Shown: positions 12,113 to 23,753, counted from the stretch's first letter. The stretch: 64,000 nucleotides of DNA from Sciurus carolinensis (GCF_902686445.1 NC_062214.1:90996738-91060737); one strand, 5' to 3'. The notes: a model not told the origin generated them from the sequence alone. Made by a program: numbers and translations.

Positions 12113-12450
12113 ATTTTAAAAATTTTTTAGATTTATTTTTACAGATTGCATTTTGATTTATTGTACACAAATGGGATACAACTTTTCTGTGGTTGTGGAC
12201 AATATAGATTCATACCATTTGTGTAATCATACATGTACATAGGATGATGATGTCTGTCTCATTCAATCATCTTTCATATCCCTTGCCCCCTCCTTCCTCT
12301 CATTTCCCTCTATATAATCTAAAGTTCCTCCATTCTTCTCTTGCCCTCCCACCCTGACCCTCATAATGTATCATTATTCACTTATCAGGGAAAACATTTG
12401 GCCTTTGGTTTTTTTGGGATTGGCTTATTTCACTTAGCATGATATTTTAA
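12113..12450 (-). mobile_element. L1 3'-end fragment, antisense
   Basis: Same 3'UTR text as 2988-3330 (gattgcattttgatttattg, gtgtaatcatacatgtacat), truncated after 'cacttagcatgatatt'. Confidence 0.85.
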
Positions 12451-12650
12451 GAAATTATCTTGAAGTATTTTGTTGATTTCCCCTTCACTGTTTTCTTCTC
12501 TAGAATTCTTCTATCACTGTGATACTGGGACCTCTTGGATCAGTCCTCTTAATTCTCTTGCATTTTATTTCCTGTTTTCCATTTTTCCCCTTTTCCTTGA
12601 GTTTAGTTTTATATTCTAACTGTTCTATTGAGACTTTTCCTACGTATATG

Positions 12651-12745
12651 TGTAGTACTGGGGATTAAACTCAGGGCTGGGCACAGGCTAGGCAAATGCT
12701 CTGCAACAGCTCTACATACCCTTTTTATATTTTATTTTGATAGGC
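12651..12745 (-). mobile_element. Degenerate ID-type SINE fragment
   Basis: Antisense B-box region 'tactggggattaaactcagg', then a decayed body. Confidence 0.6.
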
Positions 12746-12897
12746 AGTCCACTACTCCCAACATTCTATTGAGATTTCAAAATACTACATTCATTTTTTT
12801 AAAATTTGTAAGATCTCTGTTCTTTACACTTTGAGTGTTCTTTAGTAACCTACTTTCCTGATTTCTTACCCTTTTTGAATATAGTAATTTTCGTTCC

Positions 12898-13015
12898 TAT
12901 TAATCCTAGCTACTTGGGAGGCTGAGACAGGGGGATCACAAGTGTAAAACCAACGTGGACAACTATCTCAACATAACTAGCTCAGTGGCAGAATCCCTAG
13001 GACTGGAAAAAAAAT
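12898..13015 (+). mobile_element. B1-ID dimeric SINE, internally deleted
   Basis: Sense B1 start 'taatcctagctacttgggag', then a shortened ID half 'actagctcagtggcagaatc' and A-run. Confidence 0.7.
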
Positions 13016-13145
13016 CTTAATTTTTTTATATGTAATTTCTATTTTTATTTTTAAAACAAATTAGACTGTTTTAATATTTTTCATAATAAAAGGCTTTTTA
13101 AAAGTTTCTAACACATTTTGGCTGCCCAGTTGTGTTTAAGAGTGT

Positions 13146-13242
13146 AGCACCAGGGATGGGGATATACAGTGGTAGAATGCTTGCCTAGCATGAACAAAGT
13201 TCCTTGGTTCAATCCCCAGCACCATTAAAAAAAAAAAAAAGC
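13146..13242 (+). mobile_element. ID-type SINE
   Basis: Sense tRNA-like body with B box 'ggttcaatccccagc' and an A-tail. Confidence 0.85.
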
Positions 13243-13911
13243 AAGAAAGAAAAGAAAATGAATGAAATGAGTGGTGGGAAGATTCTGTGCCCCTGTAGCT
13301 TGATGGGCTGGGCTAATTTTTTTTTTTGGGGGGGGGGCAGTGTCCTGTAAGGTCTTTTCTTTTAGGATAGTCAGATTTCCCAAAAGAAGGCTTTCCTAAC
13401 ATACTGTCAGAAGTTATAAACCTGCGTAACAGTCTTATGGTAGGCAAAAAAACCTCAGGAGCTTCAACATTCAGAAGATATTTTCTCTTTAAAATTCCCT
13501 TATTTTTAGTTTACTATTCCTATCCTCAGCTGTGCCCATTGTCTTAACCAGTTTTTAACCAGTCCTATTTCAAATTCCTCCTTTGACCTCTATTGCAGAA
13601 GTGCTTGAGTATAAATTGAAGTGCATTTTTATTTTTCTCATTTATGACTTTTTTTTACATCCTTTTCAGGTCTCTTTATGTCAGTTAACCTGTTGCTTTC
13701 TGCTTCTAAAATTTTGATGATGTTTTTCCCTTGCCATTTAAAAAATCTTTTTATATTAAGTTCCCTGCTGTTCCCCATGTTTTTAGACGGGTTTTGGAAA
13801 GGAGTAGTTCATTAATTCAGTCCTTAATCCTTAATCACCTCTGTTAAATTTATATAACTAAAATGTAGTATGATAATAGTAACCTGAAGAAGTCATTAAA
13901 GGTTTTTCCAA

Positions 13912-14039
13912 TTTTTAAAAAAATTTTTTGTAGTTGTAGATGGAGAGCATGACTTTGTTTATTTTTGTATGCAGTGCTAAGGATCTAACCCAGTGCCTCA
14001 CACCTGCTAGGCAAGCACTCTGCCACTGAGCCCCAGCCC
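13912..14039 (-). mobile_element. ID-type SINE
   Basis: Antisense, tail 'ttgtagttgtagatgg' and body ending gagccccagccc. Confidence 0.83.
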
Positions 14040-14154
14040 ATCAATTATTAACTGTTAGTGAACACATGACTTTGATAGAAGGGTTATTAATTCTTCTGTG
14101 CACTTGAATTTTTAAATTATTATACTATACAATTCAAAGAATTAGAAACATTGA

Positions 14155-16432
14155 TTAATAGAAATATTGGATAGGCAGAATTAATATTGTTAAAATGGCC
14201 ATACTATAAAAAACACTATACAGATTTAATGGAATTTCTGTTGAAATTCTAATGACATTCTTCATAGAAATAGAAAATGCAGTCCTGAAATTTATTTGGA
14301 AAAATGGCCTAGAATAGCCAAAGCAATCCTTAGCGAGAAAAGTGAAGCAAGAGGCATCACAATACCAAACCTTAAATTATACTAGAGCTATAGTAACACA
14401 AATGGCATGGTGTTGGCACCAAAACAGACATGAAGACCAGTGGAACATAATAAAAGAAAAAGAGACAAACCCATATAAATACAGTTATCTCATATTAGAC
14501 AAAGGCACCATAAACATACATTGGAGAAAAGATAGCCTCTTAAACAAATGTTGCTGGGAAAACTGGAAATCCATATATAGCAGAATGCAATTGAACTTGT
14601 CTCTCACCCTGCACAAATCTCAAATGAAAGTGGATCTAGGACCTAGGCATTAGACCAGAGACACTTCACCTACTAGAAGAAAATGTAGGCCCAATATTCC
14701 ATCGTGTTGGCTTAGGAACTAACTTTCTCAATAAGGCTTCTAAAGTGCAAGAAGTAAAATCAAGAAACAGTAAATGGGATAGTATCAAACTAAAAATCAT
14801 AACAAAGGAAACAATAAAGAATTCGAAGAGAGAACCTACAGAATGGGAGAAAATCTTTGCCACCTGTACCTCAGATAGAGCATTAATCTCCAGGATGTAT
14901 AAAGAACTCAAAAAACTCAACACCAAAAAAACAACTCAATCAATATAGGCAAAGAAATGAAACGGGTCCTTCACAGAAGAAGAAATACGAATGGTCAACA
15001 AATATATGAAAAAATATTTTAAAATCTCTAGCAGTTAGGTAAATGCAAATTAAAACTACACTGAGATTCCATCTCACTCCAGTCAGAATGGCAATGATCA
15101 AGAATACAAGTAACAGAACACTGAGGCTGTAGAGTAGTGATGACACCTTCTGTAGCCAGTAGGAGCCCTGTAAGTGGCTGCAGGTGCTCCACCTCCATGA
15201 GGACAGAGCTATTGTGCTGGACTCCAAGGCGAGAGGCCTGCTGTATGGTAGCAGAACTTGCGCCAAGAGCTCTTCCTGGACAGAATGGAGTAGAACCTAG
15301 CAAAGGTGAACTTAATGAAATCAATCCATTTGTGAGACCCACTGAAAAGTTCTTAACTGAAGAGAGTATATATGATTCTCTTTGCCATTGCCAAGTCCCG
15401 TTGACATTTGATTCTCCTTCTTTCTTCAAACAATGGTGGAATTACATGATATGTGATGGAGTTGGAGAATTGGAACATTTTTCTCCTGCTCTGCTGTCAA
15501 ACCTGCAGTAGGACACATCTGTCCATCACACAGTGGAGGATCTCTAAAGGATCTTCAAGGAATAGAAGGAGTTAGTCCCAGAGACTTCCCATGGGATCAA
15601 ACCTCTCTTTCTTCCAGTATTTTCTTTTGGAAATGAAAACCAAAAGTTTAAATAAATAATAACAAACAATAAAAACAGAAATTTGAAATAAAAAGAATAC
15701 AAGTAACAATAAATATTGGTGATGATGTGGGGAAAAAGGTACACTCACATATTGCTGGTTGAACTGCAAATTGATGCAACCACTCTGGAAAGCAATATGG
15801 AGACTTCTCCAAAAGCTTGGAATGGAAACACCATTTGATCTAGTTATCCCACTCCTTGGTATATACTCAAAGGACTTAAAATTATCATATTACAACGATG
15901 TGACATCATCAGTATTTATAGCAGCTCAATTCACAATAGCTAAGCGATGAAACCAACCTAGGTGCCCTTCAACAGATGAAGGGGTAAAAGAAAATGTGGT
16001 ATATATACACAATGGAATATTATTTGACCATAAAAAGTATGACTTTATGACTTTTGTTGATAGATGGATGAAGCTGGAGACTTTCATGCTAAGTGAAATA
16101 AGCCAATCCCCAAAAAACCAAAGACTGAATTTTCTCTCTGATATGTGGATGCTGGCACACAGTAAAGCACAGGAGGAAGAATAGAAGTTCATTAGATTAG
16201 AAAAAGGGAAAGGAAGGGGAGAGAGGGAGGATGGGAATAGGAAAGACAGTAGGATGAATCAGACATAACTTTCCTATGTTCATACATGAATACACCATCA
16301 GTGAAACTCCACATCATGTACAGCCACACATATGGGATCCTAACTAGAATAAGTTATACTCCATGTATGTATAATATGTCAAAATACACTCTACTGTCAT
16401 GTATATCTAAAAAGAACAAATAAAAAAATTAA
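14155..16432 (+). mobile_element. L1 3' part, sense, split by a 577-bp insert
   Basis: ORF2 C-terminal third in sense (frames at 14342-14653, 14745-14948 and 15759-15950 with RLLQKLGMETPFDLVIPLLG), ending in a 3'UTR and A-rich tail at 16432. Frameshifts and stops make it inactive. It is interrupted at 15116-15692 by a separate insertion with its own TSD. Confidence 0.88.
15116..15692 (+). pseudogene. Retrocopy-like insert of unidentified transcript within L1
   Basis: A 577-base block unrelated to L1 interrupts the L1. It is flanked by a perfect 16-base TSD (aagaatacaagtaaca, 15100-15115 and 15693-15708) and ends in an A-rich tail with AATAAA-like motifs near 15652-15690, as left by L1-driven retrotransposition of an mRNA. 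The + strand is open from 15137 to 15511; part reads GELNEINPFVRPTEKFLTEE and KQWWNYMICDGVGELEHFSP, which looks like real former coding sequence. I do not recognise the source gene. No introns are evident. Confidence 0.72.
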
Positions 16433-16902
16433 ACTGTGCAGGATGGTAAAAAAATTAATATTTAATAACCCTGAGAAGTTATGAGGTCTAAGATAATGTA
16501 GCTAGCTATTCCTTGTGTTGTTCATACTACCTGGACCTTTATCTTCAACTCTTAAATACTTAATAATTAGAGAAACCTTCCATGAGGCTTACTTTTAATT
16601 ACTTTTTCAGGGTCTTTATTTTCCTCATTAAACTGTATACTCATAATAGCGGGTCCACTTTGCACAATTTCTTACTAGGCCCAACACTGTCAGATCAACA
16701 CTAAATAATGGTTGGGTGATAACAAATCCAAAATTTGTGTTCTAGACTTCTTAAAGATATCTAAAGAAGGACTTATATAATTTCTTTCTGAACATGCCAC
16801 TTTCTTATAATCCTAATAGTCAATGGACTCACTTTTCATGTGTTTTTATTAAAAAAAAATAAGAATCAGGCCAATCAATCTACTTTTCTTTTTTGATATT
16901 AG
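16433..16902. other. Intronic sequence before exon 5
   Basis: No repeat or exon recognised; ends in the acceptor ttttttgatattag. Confidence 0.5.
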
Positions 16903-17028
16903 GTTGTAATTGAGACTCTGTCAGTGGGAGCAACCATGCTGTTACCTCCCTTAAGAGAACGGATGGAATTACTTCATTCTCTTTTACCCCAAGGACCTGA
17001 TAGATGGGAAAGCTTATCTAAAGGACAG
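16903..17028 (+). CDS. HERC1: HERC1 exon 5: helical region
   Basis: Phase 0, 42 codons, VVIETLSVGATMLLPPLRER to WESLSKGQ, donor CAG|GTAAGC. Symmetrical (126 bases), so skipping would keep the frame. Open sequence continues to 17169 past the donor by chance only. Confidence 0.93.
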
Positions 17029-17953
17029 GTAAGCCTCTTCATGGATCTGTGTAAACTAGTAATATCACAAATAATTGAGAGGAAAGAAGATAATCAACTG
17101 CCATGTGTTCATGGATTAGTACTTGATGGATATGGCAAAATTCTAGTTATTTATTGGAAGAATTCCTAGCAATCTAGTGACATCAGGTGAGATAATTCAT
17201 TAAATTATTGGGACTAATTATTAAAATAATGACTAGTTTTTCAATGTTGATTATAATGTCAAGCCCAAGAGCCTTTGGTTTATTTGTTGTATGCTGAATT
17301 GAAATCCAGGGTATGTACTATAGTAGTGCCCAGAATTGTGTCTGAAATTATTTGTCTTAAAGGTAAAAGATCATATTAAGAAAAAGTATTTTAGGATATG
17401 AATCGCTGATTCTTTTCATTTTTATTATCTTAAGCACATTAAAATAAGTATATTTTGTTTAATCAAGTAGAAGAATCAATTGTAGATATACAGATTTGAG
17501 TAGGAAGGTGGTAATAACTAGCAATATAATATCCATAGATGCTTTCCAATATGTAATTTTCTTTGGTTTAGATTTCAAGTGATTTATTTTAAATGGCAGA
17601 ATAATTAGTTGTCATGGGTAATTCTGTAGAGTAACATATTTATTTGTTGGCATTTCCTACTCCTATCTACATTTAGTTCTTAAATTATTATGCATAGTAT
17701 GCCATTTCAGTTTACAGTTTTAGGTTTTATATTGAAGGATGAAATAAAAACCTGTAAGTTGCATTTTCCTGAATGGTATTAATTGCTTTTTTCTTATAAT
17801 TATACACTTCATGAAGATTACTATTTATCTGGGCTATTAGATAGATTAGTTAGCATCAAAGGTATAGTTTAGTGTCCCTTAGGATCCTTTTTTTTGAAAA
17901 AAATTCGAATGCATTTCAGGCTAATTATGTGTTCCTGTTTCATTGTTCTTTAG
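17029..17953. other. Intron between exons 5 and 6, nothing recognised
   Basis: AT-rich; no SINE or L1 in this 925-base intron, unlike most of its neighbours. Confidence 0.5.
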
Positions 17954-18175
17954 AGAATGCAACTGGATATCATTTTGACAAGTTTGCAAGATCATACACA
18001 TGTAGCCTCCTTACTTGGCTACAGTTCACCATCTGATGCTGCTGACCTCTCTTCTGTGTGTACTAGCTATGGAAACCTGTCAGATCAGTCTTATGGCACT
18101 CAGAGCTGCCATCCAGATACCCATTTGGCTGAAATTTTGATGAAGACCCTCTTAAGAAATTTAGGATTTTATACA
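17954..18175 (+). CDS. HERC1: HERC1 exon 6: helical region
   Basis: Phase 0, 74 codons, RMQLDIILTSLQDHTHV to LRNLGFYT. The donor is ACA|GTAAGT: the last A lies at -1, compensated by a strong intron-side GTAAGT. A Ser-rich loop (SSPSDAADLSSV) sits in the middle. Symmetrical exon. Confidence 0.94.
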
Positions 18176-19144
18176 GTAAGTTGCTTTTTCATTATAGTTA
18201 AAAAAAAAAAAAAGAATAAAGGGATAAGGATCTCAGGTCAAGGTATTTTGCTTTTTAAACACTTATGATAGAAATGAAACTTTAGAACCCATCTTCCCAA
18301 AGAGGGAAACATGTCAGGTCTTTTAAAAGAAAGAGGGGCCAAATGACATATAATTGAGAATTACAAAAAGATTTGTAGTAGAATCTTACCACACTTTTTC
18401 ATGTTAATTAAGAAGAATAAACAGATAAAAATAGGAAAAAAAATTAAAAAGAATAATGAGCAAGGGATTAACTTTAAACAGATAAAATCTTATAATTAAA
18501 CAATGCAGTTGCTTCTGACTAATAGACTGGTCAGAAGGAGAGTAAATAGCGGGCCCCATAGCTTTCCCTGTATTATGAAACTGTTACTTTTCAGTATGTG
18601 GTGTTTCTTAAATCTCTCCATTTTTTTCTAGTCCTTTTCTTTAGCCTCTAACCCAGGCCACTTTTTCTAGTTCATTTCTTTAGGTTCTAACCCAGGCCAT
18701 TATAATCTCTATAATAATAAGGCCATTATAATCCTTTATAACAATTTCCCTCCTAGTTCAGTATCTAAAATCATTCACTTATAATACGTACATCTCTAAT
18801 TCACTTATTTCTAAGAATTATGTTAGAAATCTACAAACATGTAAAAATAAAATCTGTACAGAAGATATACTGTTTTAGTTGTACTGTTTTCCTTTTTCTT
18901 ATTTTCCGTTTTCAAAATTTTTGTAGTGAAGCGTACATTACTTGTTTATTTTTAATGGAAAAACAAATTGAAATTGCTTGATGAATTTTACTACCTAATA
19001 GCTAATAGCATAAGGATTACAACAAAGATTTAAAAATTGGTAATAGGAAAAAGGAGATGATGGCTTATTAAGTTAGAATCATTTGTGATAGGGAATTACT
19101 TTTTCAAATTTTCAAATATAATATTCATTTATGCCTCATTTTAG
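18176..19144. other. Intron between exons 6 and 7; short tandem duplication
   Basis: Mostly unremarkable. At about 18626-18698 a unit of about 36 bases containing 'taacccaggcca' occurs twice in tandem with small differences, and 'ggccattataatc' recurs after it. Confidence 0.5.
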
Positions 19145-19297
19145 GATCAAGCATTTGGAGAACTAGAAAAGAATAGTGATAAATTTCTACTTGGAACATC
19201 ATCATCAGAAAACAGTCAACCTGCTCATCTTCATGAACTGCTGTGTTCATTACAGAAACAGCTGCTGGCATTTTGCCATATTAATAACATCAGTGAG
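19145..19297 (+). CDS. HERC1: HERC1 exon 7: helical region
   Basis: Phase 0, 51 codons, DQAFGELEKNSDKFLLG to CHINNISE. The donor GAG|GTACAT is weak on the intron side. The following intron is 319 bases, more than half of it a B1-ID SINE. Confidence 0.94.
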
Positions 19298-19394
19298 GTA
19301 CATAATTCTTTGCCTTTTATGGTGATCCATTAGGGACCTTGAAACTCAGATATTTGGTTATGCCATAATATTTTTGTACCTTGAATCTTTATTT

Positions 19395-19568
19395 CTTTTT
19401 GGTACTGGAGATTGAACCCGGGGTGCTTTACCACTGAGCCACAATCTAGCCATTTTTATTTTGATACAAGGTCTTGCTAAGTTGCTTAGACTGGCTTCAA
19501 ACTTACAATCATCCTGCTTCAGCCTCCCAAGTTGCTGGGATTACAGGTGTGCACCATTGCACCAAACT
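19395..19568 (-). mobile_element. B1-ID dimeric SINE in the 319-base intron 7
   Basis: Antisense ID half (ggtactggagattgaacccg) and B1 half (gctgggattacaggtgtgca). It makes up over half of the intron and ends 48 bases before exon 8. Confidence 0.88.
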
Positions 19569-19616
19569 GTACTTGAATCTTTCAGAGTAGTAATTTATGA
19601 ACTTCTTTTTCCTCAG

Positions 19617-19749
19617 AACTCAAGCAGTGTGGCATTACTTCATAAACATCTTCAGCTCTTGTTGCCTCATGCCACAGATATTTATTCACGTTCTGCAAAT
19701 TTGCTCAAAGAAAGTCCTTGGAATGGCAGTGTTGGAGATAAATTAAGAG
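19617..19749 (+). CDS. HERC1: HERC1 exon 8: helical region
   Basis: Phase 0 to 1. NSSSVALLHKHLQLLLPHAT to SVGDKLR plus G, donor GAG|GTATGT. Acceptor ctttttcctcag lies only 48 bases from the end of a B1-ID SINE. Confidence 0.94.
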
Positions 19750-19904
19750 GTATGTTTGGCATTGAATTTCACATTTAATTGGTGGTTAGGTGGTTAAAAA
19801 GGAAGACTCCATAGCCTTTCCAAAACCTTAAGAGGGCCTGAAGCCTGGAGTGGAAGGGGAATGATCTTGAAACTACTCTTTATTAAAAATACTTTTGTAT
19901 TAAT

Positions 19905-20818
19905 ATGTAGTACTACCAACAATGTGTAAGTGTACATCCACCATCCCCACAAGCTTGCCAGCAGTTGTTGTTATTTATATTCTTGATGATTGCCATTGTA
20001 ACTGGAGTGAGATGAAGTCTCAGAATAGTTTTTTTGTAGTTGTAGATGGACACAATACCATTAATTAATTAATTGATTGATTTTTTATTTTTATGTGGTG
20101 CTAAGTATTGAACCCAGTGCCTCACATGCCAGGCAGGTGCTCTACCACTGAACCACAACCCTAGCCCCTTAGTATAGTTTTGATTTGCATTTCCCTGACT
20201 GCTCAAGATGTTGGACATTTTTTCATGTATTTGTTGGCCATTTGTATTTTTTCTTTTGAGAAATGTTTGTTTAGATCATTTGCCCATTTATCTACTGGGT
20301 TATCTGGGTCTTTTTGGTGTTAAGTTTTTTGATTTATTTATTCTGGATATTAGTTCTTTGCAGAAGAGTAACTGGCAAAGTCTTTCTCTCATTCTGTAGG
20401 TTCTCTCTTTATGCCCTTCGCTGTGCAGAAAGCTTTTTAATTTGAAACCGTCCCGCTTATTGATTGTTCTTTTATTTCATAAGCTTTAGGAGTCTTCTTA
20501 AGGAAGTTGTTGCCTGTTGGAGTGTTGATCTTATGTTTTCTTCTAGTAGTTGTAGTATTTCTGGTCTAATTTCTATGTCTTTGATTCACTTTGGGTTGAT
20601 TTTTGTGCAGGGAGATAGGGATCTAATTTCATTCTTCTACATATGGATATCCAGTTTCTCCAGCGTCATTTGTTAAAAAAACTGTCTTTTCTTCAATATA
20701 TGTTTTTGGTGCCTTTGTCAAGGATCAGATTACTGTACCTATGTGGATTTGTCTCTGTGTATTCTGTTCCTTTGGTCTTCTTGTATATTTTTATGCCAAT
20801 ACCATGCTGTTTTTTGTT
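19905..20818 (-). mobile_element. 5'-inverted part of a twin-primed L1
   Basis: Antisense ORF2 sequence (minus frames at 20920-20693 and on) whose inner end 'acattgttggtagtacta' is the L1 position just before the start of the sense part at 20819. It is interrupted by a SINE at 20031-20167. Confidence 0.8.
20031..20167 (-). mobile_element. ID-type SINE inserted in the L1
   Basis: Antisense ID with 'ttgtagttgtagatggacac' tail and body ending caaccctagcccc; splits the inverted L1 segment. Confidence 0.85.
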
Positions 20819-21605
20819 GGGACTGCAAGGTAGTACAATCACTGTGGAAAGAATATGGAAACTCCTCAAAAGACTAGGAATGGAACCATCATATGACCCT
20901 GCTATCTCACTTCTTGGCATTTATCCAAAGAACTGGAATCAGTATACTAGGTAATCAGTATCTAGGTAATACATACCAATGTTTATCACAAATCATAATA
21001 GCCAAACTATGGAACCAACCTAGATGCCCTTCAACAGATGAATGGATAAAGAAACTGTGGTATATATACATAATGGAGTTTTATACAGCCTTAAAAAAAG
21101 AATGAAATTATGTCATTTGCTGGTAAATAGATGGAACTTGAGAATATCATGCTAAGTAAAATAAGCCAGATTCAGAAAGTCAAGGGCTGCATGTTTTCTC
21201 TATTTGTATTTCCTCTCTAGTTAGAGAGAAATAAGGGGGGAAATAAAGAGTGGGTATTATAGATATAAAAAGGGAAACAGTAGAATAAGGGGATCCTGGG
21301 GAATAAAAGAGGGGTGGGTAAGGGGGACCAACTATGTAATGAAAATGACCAACTGTGATATACACGAATATATCACAATGAATTCCACTTTTATGTATAA
21401 CTATAATCCACCAATTAAAAAAAATAAATAGAAGGAAATTCAGTAGAGTAGAGGAGGGAGATCAAAGGGAGGGAGGAGGAGAGAAAAAGGGGTAGTACTG
21501 GGAATTGAGAAGCAGCAAACTATGTTATATGCATTTATGATTATTTCAAAGTGAACCCCACTGTTATGTATAACTGTAATGCACTAATAAAAACATTGAA
21601 AAGCT
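20819..21605 (+). mobile_element. Sense 3' part of the same L1
   Basis: Sense ORF2 end (RLGMEPSYDPAISLLGIYPK, CPSTDEWIKKLW) then 3'UTR and an A-rich tail near 21590. Head-to-head with 19905-20818, contiguous in L1 coordinates: the layout expected from twin priming. Confidence 0.82.
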
Positions 21606-22244
21606 GTCCCTTTGATCATGGTTTAGGGGTGATGATAGCACTAATTGCTTCTAAAAAATTTTAATTGACATGACAGAGGCTTAATTTAAAGACATTGAAT
21701 GCTATAAACTCAGAAACATTAGTTTTAAATGGTATAAAGTAAGATGCTTTTATCTATTATTTCTCTTTCTCCAGCATTTGCCAGTGTTCCTTTTTCCTAC
21801 TTGAAATGCTTTCTCCTATGACCTTGTTTATAGTCACAATTCTGTCTTTTCTCATGTCTCTGACCATTGTTTTTCCATGGGTTCCTGTAGACTTCTTCCT
21901 TGGACATGGCTGTTAAAATGGAGGATTCTCTGGATTTTAAGCTCTTTTTTTCTTCCTGAATGGACTTGTCTAATCTCAGTGATGTCTTTAACTTATCACA
22001 TGTATGTTAATGACTTCCATATCTGTATCTTGCTAAGAACTCCTTTCCTGAGTACTAGAGCCTTTTTCTTGTTGCCTACTTGTATTTTTTCTTGATTTTT
22101 CAAAACACAACTAATAATTTGGTATGTATGTCCTTAACCAAATGAACCCTCAAGTTTTCCTGCTGAAAAGAAAGAAAAAAGCTGAGAAACTCAAATTATT
22201 ACCTATTAGATACCTCCTTTTGTCTGTTCCACAAGCATCTAAAA
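21606..22244. other. Intronic sequence without recognised feature
   Basis: An open frame at 21877-22095 shows no family resemblance and no splice context. Confidence 0.45.
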
Positions 22245-23430
22245 TTTACTTATTTTAATTTTTTTCAACATGATGAACAATCTATTTTTATACAAAAAGA
22301 CTGATGAAAACCATTACTAGTTCTGTTAAAGAAAATCCAACATTTCAACTGCGAAGTGCAGTAACTATACTCACTAAATACTATTTAAGCTTTCTAAAAC
22401 ACAACTTGAAATGTTTAATTTCAGTACAATGAATTCAAGTATGCTTGTTATATGCATCAAGACTAGATTACAAATTAACATAGATATCATTGTTTTTATT
22501 TTTTTTCTGGTGCATTTGATAATTCACTGGCAGTGTTTTGTGATGATACCAGATTAATGGGAACAAGAGTGTTTTTGAATTGAAATAATGATGAATTAAT
22601 TAGAACATTTTGAATTGCTGATTTTGCAGGAATTGATGCTTTTCAGCAACAAACTGTGAAGCGGGCATCTTTACTGTAAACCTTTGCCCTGTGTGAGACA
22701 CTGGAATCTTTAATTTTAACAGGCATGGTTTGTGGGGTTGATGGTCCTAGTGTGGGAGTACTTAATCTGATATTAATTGAACCAATACTTATCTGTGGAG
22801 CTCTTACTCCTGCCAAAGTAGATGTCTTTTTTTGTATAGACGTGAGTCCATAGTTTGGAGCTGCTGAACAATATCTATCAAATTGGTGATCTAGAACCTG
22901 ACTATCATTTGGTCAATGGCAAAGGGGTTTGATTTCTTTGCCTTACAATATCTAATAAAAAATCTCTTCAGGAAGGAGAGGTAAAAGACTGTTGAGCTCA
23001 ACACTAGATGGCCATTCTACACATCATCTACATTAACAGTAGCTTTCTTAGTGTGGCTTAAATAATTTTTAGCATCATATGGAATTCTGGTCACATATCA
23101 GAAGGCAGACTCCAACACCTGGTTTATAACTCTTGGCTCTTCTTCTGTAATTCCTGTATCCTTCAGGATTGTGTCATCATTGTGCCTTTTTTGGCATGTT
23201 TGTGGGAGACTCCATCTTGCCCGACTCCACGGTGCCTAGTGATCAAGCTTCTTGAACTGTATCAGCTATATTAATGTACTTTAGTCCTAATCTGGATGCA
23301 AATAATTTGCCTATTGTGGTTTTTTTCCAACTTCTGGTGTAGTGATGAACAAAATGTTCAAAAGCAACATCATCTTCACTGTGATATAAAATTTAATGTG
23401 TTTAAACTGATGTCATCTCTGAATGTTCCT
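22245..23430 (-). pseudogene. TAF9P: TAF9 processed pseudogene with AK6-type leader (antisense)
   Basis: On the minus strand, about 23370-23220 resembles the first codons of AK6 (MLLLNILF..TPEVGK, then a decayed ASKSGLKYIN-type stretch). ATG at about 23215 then starts a decayed TAF9 frame: MES..MPKKAQ, EEPRVINQVLES, KKATVNVDDV. Further on come STPTLG, PQTM and TGQRFTV, and at about 22610-22520 QNVLIN and SSQNTA, close to the TAF9 C-terminus. TAF9 (TFIID/SAGA histone-fold subunit) shares its first exons with AK6, so this is a spliced TAF9-type mRNA copied back with its leader. Many in-frame stops (taa, tag) and frameshifts: non-functional. A TAF9B origin is less likely, because the STPTLG..QTM stretch fits TAF9 better. 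No clear TSD found. Confidence 0.85.
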
Positions 23431-23671
23431 TCTAATTTCAAATACAATGGAATATTGAAACAAATTTGATTTAAAATAAATATCCATAATAAAAAGACAT
23501 GTTTTAAGGTGGTTTTAATTTAAAAAAAAAAAAAGCAAATTTGGTTTAAAATGTATGAAAAGTTTCTCTCACTAGAATGTAATCACCACAAGGCTAGAAA
23601 TTTGGGTGCTTGGTAATGGCTGTATCTCCTTTACTTAGAACAGTGCCTGGTTTTGTTGGTACTTAATACAT

Positions 23672-23753
23672 TTCTTTTTTGCAGTACTAGGGATTGAACC
23701 CAGGGATTGACCCATACTAGGCAAGCACTGTAGCACTGAGCTACATCTCCAGA
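23672..23753 (-). mobile_element. ID-type SINE, diverged
   Basis: Antisense B box 'ctagggattgaacccagg' and body to 'gagctacatctcc'. Confidence 0.75.

Noticed and set aside
14666..15266. Hydrophobic minus-strand frames resembling membrane proteins
   Set aside because: Reverse complement of A-rich L1 ORF2 commonly gives Leu/Phe/Ser-rich frames.
15028..15429. 133-codon minus-strand frame over the retrocopy
   Set aside because: The insert's A-rich tail shows the transcript was on the + strand; the minus frame is a shadow.
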